Source: Heliopora coerulea
Taxonomy: Eukaryota; Cnidaria; Anthozoa; Scleralcyonacea; Helioporidae
Direction: 5' to 3'
Assembly (NCBI GenBank): GCA_030142905.1
Contig: JASJOG010000051.1
Location: forward strand, 1,228,501 to 1,292,500
DNA: 64,000 nucleotides
The notes below the pieces were generated by a model that saw nothing but the letters and a program-made list of their open reading frames with translations, was not told the DNA's origin and searched no databases. Of this stretch, positions 1-11,984 are shown in pieces (position 1 is the first letter of the stretch; the number at the start of each line of letters is the position of its first letter). Made by a program: the position numbers and the translations under genes.

Positions 1-933
1 GTTGTGCAATAAACCAATAATTACAATTGTTGTGAGATGTACTTTCTTAACTCAGCAAAGAAACGTTTCCCAAATTCTCGATTCGTTCCCAGCAAAGTGA
101 GTGGGATGGGAACGAGAATGACCCGCATATTAAAACTTTTTGTTCCGCAGAATTTTGGTCCGGCGGCCGCCGAACCTGCCGGGCTTGCTCCATTGAACTC
201 TAAAAAGACTGGAACGATATCTGCAAACTGGATTTTGAAGCCAACATGGAGGTTGACATGTAGGTCAATTTTCAGGTCATGTCAGTCTCCTACGCGATAA
301 AACACACAACTTGTAGCAAAAACTTTGCCTAAATTTCGGATTTTTTGACAGTTTTCTTTTTTATTCTTCGTAAGTAGAGAACAACTACGGTAGGACTGCA
401 TACTTGTCAGAATTAACTGTCAACGAAAAGTAAAGGTTCAATACGACTTTTTCATACACGTGTGTTTGACTTACATGTCTGCCCCCGTTTCGGTTTCATT
501 CAATCTTGAGGCCAGGTCTAACGAGATATCGTTTCAGTCTTTTTAGAGTTCAATGATCTGTTCCTACAGTCCAGCTTGGTTGACAACCTTCCTTCTGATA
601 AATTTGGTTCAACACCGTTGGTTCTGCCCTCTCTTAAGGGTCGTTTACGCTCGCGATTTTGTGACTTGCGATTGACATCTTGGAGTATGTGTTAAAGTGA
701 CGAGAGTATCGAGGAAAAACTTCAGCGAATCATAAGCGAGTATCTCTCTGCATAGTCTGTTCTGGGTTTATCGCATACATTAGAATGACAATCGCAACGT
801 GCATAATCGCACGTGTAGACGGCCCTTTATATGTATCGTATAAAGTATCGTAACAGCTGTGTGGAAAGTTCTTATCGTGGAAAGTTTTATCGTTGCAGGC
901 TTAAAAATAATCTGCATGATATTCTCGTTCCAG
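1..933. other. Left-edge spacer/intron, no supported exon
   Basis: Probably intron of the tRNase Z gene whose exon begins at 934. I found no upstream tRNase Z exon here. The only structure I can support is the small TIR element at 637-826. The 87-codon open frame near the left edge has no recognisable motif. Confidence 0.5.
637..826. mobile_element. Harbinger-type MITE, TTA target duplication
   Basis: The ends AGGGTCGTTTAC... and ...GTAGACGGCCCT are inverted copies, flanked on both sides by TTA (634-636 and 827-829). A diverged second copy lies at 57117-57307. TTA duplications and the AAGGG-type terminus fit PIF/Harbinger-derived MITEs. There is no coding capacity. Confidence 0.6.
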
Positions 934-3900
934 GAGAGGGAACTACTTTACTTATTCATGAGGCTACTTTCGAGGATCAGCTGTTGGACAGAGCTAAAGC
1001 AATGAACCATAGGTAAGCCATTGTCTTTTTTTTCCCTGTTGACTTCTATGTGGTATGGCAAGGCTGAGTATTATGTGGATGGCAAAGTTTACACTCAAGA
1101 CATACTTTAGATTTCAGAATCATCCTCATAGGTACATGAAGAGAAATTTTTTCGTGATAATCTGACACTGCCGAAGTTAACTGAAAAATGAAAAAATATT
1201 TATCTATCATGGAGCAAATTTCTCTTCATGTATCTCTGAGGATGATTCTGAAATATAGAATTGAAATACTGCACATCCTCTCATGGATAAGCGTTCAGTT
1301 GTCGCGAGAACATCTCATGCACTTTAGTTAGATAAAAACTGGCCTTCCATCCCTGTGGACGTGATAGCTCAACAGGTAGAGCGGTGGACCGGTATCCCGA
1401 AGGTGCGAGTTCAAATCCCGCTCGAGTCAACATTTTTCAGCTGACTTCGGCAGTGTCAGATTATCATGAAAAATTTTCTCTACATACTTTAAGAATGTCT
1501 GACTCTTCGATCGACTACTCTAAAGGCTAGTTCGCATATGCCTGCGGTCTGCCTGCGAAGCGGCCGCCGACAATACCTTCGGTGTATTTATGGCATATGT
1601 GAACACTCGTCGCCGATCATCCGCCGGTACCACAGGCAGCCTGCGGTAACATCGGCGGTATACCGGGAAAGTTGACTCGAGCTCAACTTTCCCGGCATGT
1701 TGGCGGTAGCACTGAGGTATACTGCGTCATACCAGCGGTAAATTTCGATATGTGAACGGTGTTCCGGCATACCTGCGAAGCTCTGATGTCTTATTATATC
1801 CCACAATACAGCTGTGTATTGTAAAAAACATGGCGGAGGAACCAGCTCAGCAGGCAGCAAATGATATTCAAAATGCTCATATTTACAATACAGATGTTGA
1901 AGAACCGTCAAGAAATAAATTACTTATGGATACTATTCGTAAATATCGTGCAATATACGACAAATCGTACCCCGAATATTAGAATCAAAGAACAAAAACA
2001 ACGCTCGGCAAGCTGTAGCCCAAGCTTTGAAAATGGATGTATCTAGTGTGCAGAAAAGATATAACACAATTCGAAGTAACTTTTCAAAGTACTTGAAGGA
2101 TATAAAAGGAAAGTCTGGTAGTGGTAGAGACGAAATAGAAATTCGACCTGATTTGGAACACCTCCGATGGTTAATTACGCATATTTGACACCGTCAAACC
2201 TCAACAAATTTTACTAATTCGACGTCGACGTGCAATCTAGTCCAAATGTCAAGAGAAATGGCGGACATAGAAGATGAAACTTCCAGCGTTGGGTAGGATA
2301 GTTTGCAAGATATAAAGGATGATCTGGATGATTTATCAGTTATTGGTTGCTCTGAGACCTTGGCCACAGGAAAACAAGAAAGACAGGGATTTGACGGTAA
2401 CAAAACACCGAGCAAAAGAAAGTTGGACTTCTCAGGAGGATCTACAGACTGCAAACCATGGGCGAAGAGTAAAAAAGTTAACGCTGGAAGTGTATTTGAA
2501 AAAGAGGTAATGAAAACTATGCAGGGCATAAATTCTGCGCTGGTTAATCTTTCTGGTTCTGAAACTGAGCAAGGTAATGTATTGAGAGAAGATGAAGACA
2601 CATTGTTTTGTTTGAGCCTAGTGTCAAAATTCAAACGAATCCCAACTTCATTCAAGTCTGCACTTCAGCTAAATATCCTAAAAGTAGTGAGTGACATGGA
2701 AATTGAAATAAACCAGCAGAAACAAAACAGTAACAATACTCATCAAATGCCTCTTCAACAGAACCCATATTTCTTCTCCACCCACAACCCATGGATACAG
2801 CATAATATGAGTCAGCAAAACATGAACATTATTAATCCTGACCAAGTATCGTCTAACAATTGATATTATGTGAACAGTGTTTTCACTACTTTTAAAAGCA
2901 TTGACATTTAAAAATTTACATTGTTTCTTGATATAAGGTTGCTGTTCTAAAGACAATACAGTAAAATGTTTAAGTTGAAACTCATGTTTAAGGCCTTCAA
3001 TTATTTTTTTATATATACTCATTATTTTTATATTAAACTTGTTGGTTAGATTTTGCATGAATTACAATGGTTTGACTAAATTATGTATTCTCCAACTGTA
3101 TGGTAGCTACAACTTATTAGCTGACAGTGATTTGTGACATTGTGTGGTTAGTGGAGTTGCGCACACTTTCAACATTTTTTGCCACAATATCTTACATAAT
3201 CTAGTTGCCAAAGTAAGGCACCCTCATTGCTGCTGAAATATCTGCAAAAGTTTTCTCTAACTGATTTTGCTGTGAATGAATAATTGCTACCAACTCTTCC
3301 AACTGCATGTATGGAATTTTCATCCCCTCGGGCAATTTGTCGCCATTCTCCTTGAATCAATTTTCCAGATCCATCCTCTGAATCCACAAATCCTTGTGGC
3401 ATATAATGTGCATTGTGGGTCAATGACAAATAGTTATGTAAACAAACTGTAGCTTGGATAATTAGGTCAACCGTAGTAATGGCTGCACGAATTGGCCGTC
3501 TAAAAATCCTCCACCTTGCAACTAATATACCAAATGTGTTTTTGATGGTTCGCCTACATCTTGACAATCGATAGTTGTAAACAGCTTCAGCTTCTGTCAG
3601 TCCTTTTCCTGGGAATGGTTTCATTAGCCAGGTTTTTAAGGGAAAAATGTCCTCCCCAGTCAACACACATGCCAACATTTACCCACTAACCATGGATGGT
3701 GTAGGAATTCCAAGATTTCCATTTTGTATTCCTTTACAAATCTCAGTCTGGGAAAAAATAGCTGCATCATTATCACGCCCATAGCTTCCAATGTCCGCAA
3801 ACAAAAATCTGTAATTTGCATCACAAATTGCCATAAGCACAGCGCTGTGGAAATTTTTATAGTTATAAAAGAGGGAGCCTGCGTTTCTGGGACAGTCTAT

Positions 3901-6900
3901 GCTCACATGTTTGCCGTCGATAGCCCCTATGCAATGAGGAAAGCCCCATTCTTGATGAAACTCTTCGGCAACATTATTCTAGTCATTTTCTGTGGCAGGA
4001 AGCTTCAAATAGACATCCTTCAAGGCCTTCCATATCGCATCACAAACTTCTCTTATAATCATACACACTGTGCTCCGACCAATTCGAAAATTGAACGATT
4101 GAGACTCTTGGGAATCACCAGTTGCAAGGTACCTGAGGGTAAGTACCAGCCTCTCCTTTACTGAAATGGTTTCCCTGCTCCAGCAATTTCGTTTTTTCAT
4201 GTATGGGGCAATTAAACTTAACAGGTGCTCCAGTCTTTCTGGAGACATTCGAGTAAATCTAGGAATAAAATTTTGTGCGTTTAATTAATCAGCTTCACAC
4301 GGCTATGCCTTACCTGAAAAAATACTCACAATCATGTAAATGCAATTCTATCAAAAGACAGTGAATCTGACCATGAGTTTTCCGTTGCTGTAGCGCTGGT
4401 CTTACCCAAAATTTTCGTCTTTTTCTTTTCTTTTTCATACTTCCTTTTTTATTATGAGTATGGTTGCGAACTAAAGTTCGCAGTAACGCGTAGTTTGAAA
4501 GAAGCAAGGCTGTAAATCGGTTTTTCTTCGACATTTTCAAAATCTCTTTTCAAGATTTGAAAACAGACCAAATTTTCGCGCCTTTTTCTTTTATCGAACT
4601 GACTGTACCGCTGATATACCTCCGGTGACCGTCGGTAGTATTGCGAGCTACTGGTGGCAACACTGTATTCAAGACGCCGATAGAGTCGCAGGTATACCGC
4701 AGGCACAACGCAGGTATATGTGAACTAGCCTTTATAGGTTCGTTTCAAAAGATATATCAAACACCGGTTAACGTATTTAACCTTTGGATCATACATCTCG
4801 TAGAGCATTTCACATTGTTCTTGGTTACAGATCTACGAGTCAGACACTCTCCCTCAAATTTGATATATTAATTCCAACGCGTATTTTTTTCTTCTTTATT
4901 TTTTTGACATCATTGTTTTATTTCTTCTTCTAGCACGGTATCAGAGGCGATCAGAACCAGTGAATTAATGAAGGCTCAGCATACCGTCCTCACACACATT
5001 AGCAGTCGACACATATTTCCTTGTAGAACTTCCCGCCTTCCTGCTGGAGTTAGTTTTGCATTCGATCACATGTCGGTAAGTTGTGAGACAGTGTGCGTGA
5101 AATACTACACAGAGATCGAATTATGGCTTACCTTTTCAAGAGTAAGCCATAATCCCGGTCGATAGGAGCTCCCAGTCTTAAAAGTAGAAAGAAAACCTGG
5201 AAGTGCGCAGTTGATTGAGCTCCCTCATAACTGAAAGGTTATCACTTGCAGTCATAGACAAATTTATTGGAACAAAACAGATATACAAACCACTATCTTC
5301 CGCCCTCTTATCGATGTTGCACTGGAAGACACGGACGTCCACAGCCTCTCATGCGAATCACTTACCATGTTCATCAGTATGAAAACAACATTGATACAGT
5401 GGCACAGTGGTAGTATGCGCGTCTCTCACCACTGTGACTAGGATTTGATTCCGGCTCCTTGCAGTTATCTGATTAAATTTACCGTGGTCACATGTGAGAA
5501 GAGTGTTGTCTAGTTTGACTCTACCAAGCATCGCAGTAGTAGTGGTAGTAGTAGCAGCAGCAGTAGCGGCAGTAGTAGCAGCAGTAGCAACAGTAGCAGT
5601 TGTAGCAGTTGTACTAGCAGCAGTAGCAGCAGTGGTAGCCACAGTAGCAACAGCAGTAGCTGCAGTAGCAGTAGCAGCAGCATCAGTAGCAGCAGTAGCA
5701 ATAGTAGCAGTCGTAGCAGTAGCAGTAGTAGCAGTAGTAGCAGTAGCAGCAGTAGCAGTAGTAGTAGCAGTAGTAGCGGCAGCTGCAGTAGCAGTAGTAG
5801 TGGTAGCAGCCTTAGCAGTAGTAGCAGTAGCAGCAGTTTTAGTAGCAGCAGTAGCAGCTGTAGCAGTAGTAGTAGCAGTAGTCTCAGCAACAGTAGTAGC
5901 AGCAGTAGCAGCAGTAGCAGTTGTTGTAGCAGCAGTAGCAACAGTAGCAGTTGTAGCAGTAGCAGAAGTAACAGTAGTAGCAATAGCTGTAGTAGTAGCA
6001 GTAGCAGTAGTAGCAATAGCAGCAGTAGCAGTAGTAGCAGTAGTAGCAGTAGTAGCAGTAGTAGCAGTAGTAGCAGTAGTAGCAGTAGTAGCAGTAGTAG
6101 CAGTAGTAGCAGTAGTAGCAGTAGTAGTAGTAGTAGCAGCAGCAGCAGTAGTAGTAGTAGTAGTAGCAGCAGCAGCAGCAGAAGCAGTAGCAGTAGTAGT
6201 GGTAGTAGCCGTAGCAATAGTAGCAGTAGCAGTAGTAGCAGCAGTAACAGTTGTAGTAGCAGCAGTAGCAGTTGTAGTAGCAGCAGTAGCAGTTGTAGTA
6301 GCAGCAGTAGCAGCAGTAGCAGCAGTAGCAGCAGTAGCAGTTATAGTAGTAGTAGTAGTAGTAGTAGTAGTAGCAACAGCAGTAGCAGCAGTAGTAGCAG
6401 CAGTAGTAGCAGCAGTAGCAGCAGTAGCAGCAGTAGCAGCAGTAGCAGTTGTAGCAGTAGCAGTAGTAGCAGTAGTAATGGTAGTACTACAAGTAGTAGC
6501 AGTAGTAAGAGTAGTAGCAGTAGTAACAGTAGTAGCAGTAGTAGTAGTAGTAATGGTAGTACTACAAGTAGTAGCAGTAGTAAGAGTAGTAGCAGTAGTA
6601 ACAGTAGTAGCAGTAGTAACAGTAGTAGCAGTTGTAGTAGTGTCGGAAACTGTTAGTTTAACGGGATTAATTTTGTTAGAGCCAATAAGCTTAAAGCGGA
6701 AGTGTATATGTAGGTAATGTGATCTGTAATATAATTAGGCACTGTGAGTTGTGCATTTGCTCTGTGGGTTGTGATATTGTGACGATTGTCTTTCCTTGTG
6801 ATCGAGAATAAATAATTTAAACTAGTGATTACTGTGAAAGTGTGGGTTTCTTCTTGCGTTCCCCACAGTAGCAGCAGTAGCAGCAGTAGCAGTTGTAGGA

Positions 6901-7559
6901 GTAGTACTAGTAGCAGCAGTAGCAGCTGTAGCAGCAGTAGCAGCAGTAGCAGTTGTAGTAGCAGCAGTAGCAGTTGTAGTAGCAGCAGTAGCGGCAGTAG
7001 CAGTTGTAGTAGTAACAATAGTAGCAGTAGCAACAGTAGCAGTAGTAGCAAGATTAGTAGCAGCAGTAATAGGAGTAGCAGCAGTAGCAGCAGTAGCAGT
7101 TGTAGCAGTAGCAGTAGTAGCAGTAGTAGTACTAGTAGCAGTTGTAGCAGCAGTAGCAGTTGTAGCAGCATTAGCAGTTGTAGCAGTAGCAGTAGTAGCA
7201 GTAGCAGCAGCAGTAGCAGCACCAGTAGTAGCAGCAGTAGTAGCAGCAGTAATAGCAGCAGCAGCAGCAGTAGTAGCAGCAGTAATAGCAGCAGCAGCAG
7301 CAGTAGCAGCAGAAACAGTAGATCAAGCTGTAGCTGCAGCGTTACCTGTGGCATCCATAGCTTGGTGCCTTCTTTGCCTAATACCTGGCTTTTTTTACAG
7401 ATTCAACAAAAAGATCTTTCGACGTTACATGAGATGATGCCAAGCATGGAAAAAACAGTACTCCGTTCTCAACAGGGGCGAAGAAATTCTCGTCGGAAAT
7501 CAAAGGAGGTTAAAAGTGCTCAAGCCTCACTCATCCCTTCTCAAAGTCTGAATTTGTGA
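934..7559 (+). CDS. ELAC2: tRNase Z, long form (ELAC2-like), C-terminal exons only
   Basis: Zinc phosphodiesterase that removes the 3' trailer of precursor tRNAs (nucleus and mitochondrion in animals). Three exons are visible: 934-1012, 4934-5075 and 7401-7559 (stop TGA). Each has AG/GT borders and the phases join (2, then 1; then 0). Exon A reads TTLLIHEATFED, the HEAT motif of the metallo-beta-lactamase core. Exon B contains VLTHISSRH, matching the His motif region (family usual: LNHFSQRY), and FAFDHMS. Exon C aligns with the family's PTMPKL-type tail and ends basic. The N-terminal exons lie off the left edge. The introns are loaded with TEs: Harbinger (1524-4731), triplet repeat and solo LTR (5.5-7.3 kb). 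Assignment is by motif recall, not search. The His motif is less conserved than usual, so reduced activity or a paralogue is possible. Confidence 0.8.
1113..1490. repeat. Compound foldback carrying a tRNA-like SINE head
   Basis: Two nested inverted repeats. The inner pair is about 1113-1155 against 1207-1255 (share AGGATGATTCTGAAAT in antisense). The outer pair is about 1142-1193 against 1428-1486 (share CACTGCCGAAGT in antisense). Between the outer arms, 1361-1429 has a pol III A box (TAGCTCAACAGG) and B box (GAGTTCAAATCC) but no closing acceptor stem, so it is a tRNA-derived repeat, not a tRNA gene. A related tRNA-like segment is at 26661-26719 on the minus strand. Confidence 0.6.
1830..2863 (+). 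pseudogene. MADF-BESS DNA-binding protein of Harbinger element
   Basis: Starts at the ATG at 1830 (MAEEPAQQAAND). A MADF-type segment follows (LLMDTIRKYRAIYDKSYPEY), is cut by an in-frame TAG at 1980-1982, and continues in another frame (about 1982-2188: QKRYNTIRSNFSKYLKDIKG). The third block, open to 2863, has a BESS-like stretch at about 2597-2700 (DEDTLFCLSLVSKFKRIP). MADF binds DNA and BESS mediates protein contacts; in Harbinger elements this protein assists the transposase. A nonsense codon and at least one frameshift make it a pseudogene. Confidence 0.75.
3169..4248 (-). pseudogene. Harbinger (HARBI1-like) DDE transposase
   Basis: Three open blocks in the same minus-strand frame: 3979-4248, 3679-3906 and 3169-3678, separated by in-frame stops at 3979-3981 and 3679-3681. 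Features typical of the DDE_Tnp_4 family: RSTVCMIIREVCDAIW, the H-C-I-G-A-I-D-G-K-H region just upstream of MSIDCPRNAG, DANYRFLFADIGSYGRDNDA, and C-terminal RTIKNTFGILVARWRIF with LHNYL. The catalytic acidic residues sit in GAIDGKH and the ADIGSYGRDND region. Except for the stops, the frame is well preserved. Confidence 0.85.
5395..5475 (+). repeat. tRNA-derived SINE-like fragment
   Basis: Contains an A-box-like TGGCACAGTGG and a B-box-like GGATTTGATTCC at tRNA-like spacing. No acceptor stem closes it, so it is not called as a tRNA gene. Confidence 0.4.
5530..7322. repeat. Giant AGC/AGT triplet microsatellite in last ELAC2 intron
   Basis: About 1.1 kb (5530-6640) and 0.45 kb (6868-7322) of nearly pure AGY triplets (AGC and AGT mixed, with rare AAC, TGT and GGT). 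The two parts are one tract interrupted by a 227-bp LTR at 6641-6867. Open frames across it would encode poly-Val/Ala, poly-Ser or, on minus, poly-Leu. All three follow from the repeat and none has splice or domain support. It lies between ELAC2 exons 5075 and 7401. Confidence 0.95.
6641..6867 (+). mobile_element. Solo LTR (Ty3/gypsy-like) inside the triplet repeat
   Basis: Non-repetitive 227-bp block starting TGTCGGAAAC and ending TTCCCCACA, i.e. TGT...ACA termini. It has an AATAAATAA poly(A)-type signal about 65 bp before the end. GTAG precedes it and follows it, consistent with a 4-bp target duplication, although any insertion into this repeat would give similar flanks. No internal retrotransposon sequence remains, so it is a solo LTR made by LTR-LTR recombination. 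Confidence 0.65.
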
Positions 7560-10500
7560 GTGAAAGATTGTATCAACGTGAAAGTTTTCTCTGAGCAAAC
7601 GATTAAATGGCGAGTTTTCGTCGCGCATCCCGACCGAACAGAAATATATTTCTGACAGTTGATATACTAGAGCTTTACCAACTAACACCAAAGACCTAAG
7701 TTTTTGGTTGTCCAAAGGTGTTGAGAGACATTTGTCGGCGAAAATTTTACAGTTTCAGTCAAAAAAACGTACGAAAATCCGCTAGTGTAACAACAGCACA
7801 CTAATCCTATATACCTGGAATAAACTAGCTTTCAGCGGACATCAAGTCCTCAACCAGTCTAAATACTTTTAAGAAAAACCTTAAAGCGACTAATATTAAT
7901 CTACGCTTTATTCATGACGTTGACTTGTACACATTTAAGTTTGTATGTAGTCTGTAAATAGTTATATAATTTCTTTGATGTAACATAGTTTAAATCTTTT
8001 CTTTCTAAGTTCACAGCCTATTGGAAGAACATTTCTTATGTACTTTATATTGGTGAGATAGTACCATGTTTAAATTCAAGTATAAATTCAAAGTTCAAGT
8101 TCAATTACACCGAAAAGCCACTCAGGAACAACCACTCGCCAGACGTCATTACAGTATCGTCTAAATTCACGCGCTTCAGACATCATATCCATTTGACGAG
8201 AACGTACCACGCACATAGGCGCATTTTCATGATGAAACCAGTACCTAAGTTGGATTGGTAGTCGACCGGAACGCCTCGTTGACTTAAAGTCAAAACAATT
8301 TACCCTAATTTAAATGCTTTTACCACCCGAGACTGCTAGAAGCCCCGTCATATAAGTCCTATCGGTATGCCGTGGATGCTTTTCAGAACTGACAAATCTC
8401 ACATGAAGTTCTCCCCAAGCGCTAAGTAGAAAAAACCGTGGGCTCAAAATGCTGTTGATTTGTTTACGGTGCACGTGGAAATATCAGTTCATACAGAACG
8501 AAGAGTTAAAATGGTATCGTAAACACTTCTTTATTTTGCTAGTTATGCGAATCGAACTTACGATTACATCCTTAAATCAGAAGATTTTACGTACTCTAAA
8601 TTGTCTCGCACTTGTTGCCACCTCACCCTGCCTGCCATTCACATGTAGTCAAGTAGCCCAAGTCCAAATGCTTTGTCTAAGTCCAAACCTTATTCCTGAT
8701 GTTCTTTAACACACCCATTTTCCCAATTGATTTTAAAAAAGAATGGACATTTTTAGCGTTGTTCATATCGTCAAATGTATGGATGTGATTTGCTTTTGGG
8801 TTCAAACCTTGCTTTTATTTCTCCTGAACATTTGACATCTAATGAGAAATTCATGACCGTAGGAAATAGGAGGGCGTGAGGAGCTGGCGCCCCCCTGAAA
8901 CGCTGGAAGAGGGGAGCTGAAGCCCCTAAGTATTTGATATCAATACCACTCATAATCCCATATCAATCCCAGTCCCAGAAAGAGTATTTTATATGGTGTT
9001 TTGTAACCTTCAGTATTCTATAAATCCCCACCCCAAAATGCAGGAAATAGCACTTCAGAGAATCCCTGTTTCAAAATTTTCCAAGCAAACATGCCCCAAT
9101 AACTGCTAAAAATTTTTCAGGCCTCCTAACTTGTAACATTGTCCTATGGGGACTGTTGTATGGTGTCTCTATTAAAGCACCTGGGTGCAGCTTAGTAGAC
9201 CCTCTTGTCCAGTGGCACAGATCCATTGATCAAGTTTTGGCCAAGCAATTGTATAAGTCCTTGCATGTTTCAACTTGCTACTTGTTTTACCACTAACTGA
9301 AAGTAGTTTGCACTGACTGCTGTAAGTTAGAGAGCATTAAAATTTGGATAATATTTATGAGGTTTTCTGAGACTTGCATTGAATTAGGTTCTTGTCTTTC
9401 CAAGGTCTCAATGCAAGTTACCAAAGGTTGATGCAAGCTCACATGCATTCTCATTATGCTAAGGCTGGGGATAAATTAGGTTTTTATAGTGTGGGTTACA
9501 ACCCCAAAAGGGCCTGCCATTTTCTTCTTCAGGACAACAAGAGCAAACTTGGGTTGAATGGTTTGTGGATTCTAGATAAGTTAATAATCATGGGACATCT
9601 ACAAGGACTCTCTAACTAAAATGACTTCGTTTCAATGTGATCAGTCACTACCACAGTCCTGAAGTAAAAATGAACTCTGGAAAACTCTTAGAATGTCAAC
9701 AGATACATGTTCTTGTAATAAATACTATCCACTCCAAACAAAAGCGGAGAATCATTTTTGGTCTGTTTAGTATTCTCAATGCATTTCTTCTTCTATGAAA
9801 AACCTTAAAATGAATATTTCCAAAAGGTATTCTGTTGCTTAAACATTTACTAACTGGCTAGAATTGCTTCAAAGAGTTTCAAAGTTGGAAAACCAACATC
9901 TACAGGTCATTGCAACATCAATGTTTTATGGTTTGTTAAGCTGTTACTAAATGCAATAACTGTATTGTCTTGCTTAAAATCCCTGCCATTTATTTAATTA
10001 TAATTTGCATCATGACTTTTGCAATCATATACCATTTCACTGAGTCCAAATGCAGCAACCTGCCTATTTTAAGAAACAAGACAACATAAAAATTTGTATA
10101 ATTATGATATTACAAGTCTAATATTTTTATTTTTTCATATTCAGCCTTGTAGTGAACTTTGGTCAGCAGGTTGCCACAGGTTTAGAAATATTGATTCTCA
10201 AAGATTTTTTTGAAAACCCCTGAGCTAAAGTTTAAGACCAGATGGGTAATTTTGCTTAACACCACTCACCAAAGATAAGTGTGACAACTCTGGACAACCT
10301 TAACTTAAACTAGGTCAGCCAATAATTACCCATCTATAATACTGAAATTAACTTATTTGAAAGCCCTAAGCCTTACCTTAAACCACTTTAACCCTATAAT
10401 AATTAACACAAAGAAACAACATAAAAAGAAAGACTATGAGGACTGGCAGAGAGATTTAGGTGATATGTATATGTTTACATATGTGTACATATATATATAT

Positions 10501-10980
10501 ATACATATAATTGTGTATATGTACATGAATATGTATATGTATTATGTATACATATACATATATGCATATGTATAATGTATATGTATATGTATACTACATG
10601 TATATATACATATATAATCATTATATAGAGTCTCACCTAGACTAGCAAGGTGCTATGCTAAAATATTCCAAACCCTGCTGGAAGACCGCACAGTATTGTG
10701 TCCAAAGCTCACAAAATGTCACCTATGACTTCCCCAAGTTCTGTGGGATGAATTTAAGTCATTTTCCCCCTCAGTACTACCCAGGATATACAGTGCTAAA
10801 ATGCCTCAAACTGCTCCCGCCCCAATTAGACTGTGGTACTGTAGAATCACTATTATTGAAAAGTTATTGAGTCATGTTTATTACTCTTGAGTATTGCAAT
10901 CTGTCAAGTTCTGGTTTCGTTGTGCGAATATGTTTTCTTGCCACCTTGCTACTTTATACAATATCAGTAGGGCTGTTTAT
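7560..10980. other. Intergenic, no gene seen
   Basis: Downstream of ELAC2. Short open frames (for example near 8450 and 9390) have no motifs and are riddled with stops in neighbouring frames. The segment at 8870-8940 has GC-rich text (CGCCCCCCTGAAACGC) resembling a dispersed repeat fragment. Nothing else can be supported. Confidence 0.5.
10480..10622. repeat. AT-rich TATATG/TACATA microsatellite
   Basis: Low-complexity run of TATATG, TACATA and TATGTA units. Confidence 0.9.
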
Positions 10981-11123
10981 GGCATGATAAGATAAACGGC
11001 AAGACGCACGAACCTAAAAGGATTGTACACATTGAAATGCGTGACGCCACGCGGAAACTGTACGATGTAACGCGTGGAAATTAGCACAACATTATTTTAA
11101 TTGTATCGTTGTCACTGAATGCG

Positions 11124-11485
11124 CAGAGATGGCCTACTGTCCCGGATTGTGCGGGACTGTCCCGCATTTACGTGTCTTTTCCTGTGTGCCGCACGGAAGT
11201 ATTAAATTCTGTCAATTGTCCCGCATTTCCAAAAAACCCCGTCCAAAATCTCGAACAGTGGAGTTTTATATCAAGGATAATGAAACAAGAAACAAATTTT
11301 CTTTAAGTAAGGAGTAGTGGTGGACTTACCCCTTATCTGCACGGCACGTAGCGTCTATTTCGCGCGTATTTTGCATGTTTTTCGTACATTCAAGGTGTAA
11401 GTTTCCCGGATGAGACATCTGTAGATGTCTCCGTACATGACCGCGCGCATTGTCCCGCTTTGAGCTTCTCCAATGTTGGCATCTC
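11124..11485. mobile_element. Small TIR insertion, 362 bp
   Basis: Starts CAGAGATGGCC and ends GGCATCTC(TG), an inverted pair. TGAATGCG occurs immediately before (11116-11123) and after (11486-11493), an 8-bp target duplication. The empty site is seen in the related copy near 58345. Size, CAGAG terminus and 8-bp duplication resemble a hAT-derived MITE. The interior includes repeated GTCCCG motifs and no coding frame. Confidence 0.6.
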
Positions 11486-11619
11486 TGAATGCGTCCCCGT
11501 TGCAGCATTGGCGTAACGCGTTCAGTGTGAAAGATATCATTGATTAAAATTATGTGGAGTTAATTTTCAAGTGTTACGGCGCAGGGTTACGTCGTCGCGC
11601 TACGCATCCAATGTGTACT

Positions 11620-11984
11620 CAGGGGTGGTGCAAGAGGCGGGGTCAGAGGGGCTACAGTCCTCCCTGTCGGAGGACCTTAGCCCCTCTGTCAGGGAAAAAT
11701 GAACAATTTGTCGGAGAATTACACCGATAATAACACATTTATTTATTGTACAAACTATGAATACTCGTCGGAGATTTAGCTAAGATAGATAATACACTCT
11801 TCCTCATTTCAAGTCTAAAAGTAATAATGTAAACTGCTCCTAGACAGTTGTGATTATTCTTGCAAAAAGTAACATGTTTTCGACCTTCAAATAAAGGAAT
11901 TATAACGGGGCTTGGTCCCGGCTACTCTGGACGTCGCTCGGGGACGTTAGCCCCTGCGTCGGGGAATTCCTGGCGCCACCACTG
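11620..11984. mobile_element. hAT-like MITE, 365 bp
   Basis: Termini CAGGGGTGGTGC and GGCGCCACCACTG form an imperfect inverted repeat. They are flanked by the 8-bp duplication TGTGTACT (11612-11619 and 11985-11992). The CAGNGGTGGCGC terminus and 8-bp duplication are diagnostic of hAT elements. No transposase is present. Confidence 0.8.

Larger units (their letters stand above)
1524..4731. mobile_element. PIF/Harbinger transposon, decayed
   Basis: Terminal inverted repeats begin AGGCTAGTTCGCATATGCC on the left and, in antisense, AGGCTAGTTCACATATACC on the right. They are flanked by TAA and TTA, near the 3-bp TWA duplications of this superfamily. It carries the two classic Harbinger genes in convergent order: a MADF/BESS (Myb-like class) DNA-binding protein on plus and a DDE nuclease on minus. 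Both carry stops, so it is non-functional. It sits in an intron of the tRNase Z gene. Confidence 0.85.

Noticed and set aside
831..1016. Frame starting MYRIKYRNS as a small protein
   Set aside because: Only the part from 934 is supported, as a tRNase Z exon bounded by AG and GT; the upstream codons are intron.
5494..7559. Long reading frames of poly-Val/Ala, poly-Ser and poly-Leu
   Set aside because: They exist on both strands only because AGC/AGT triplets contain no stops in those frames. The last 52 codons (7401-7559) are real, but belong to an ELAC2 exon with its own acceptor.
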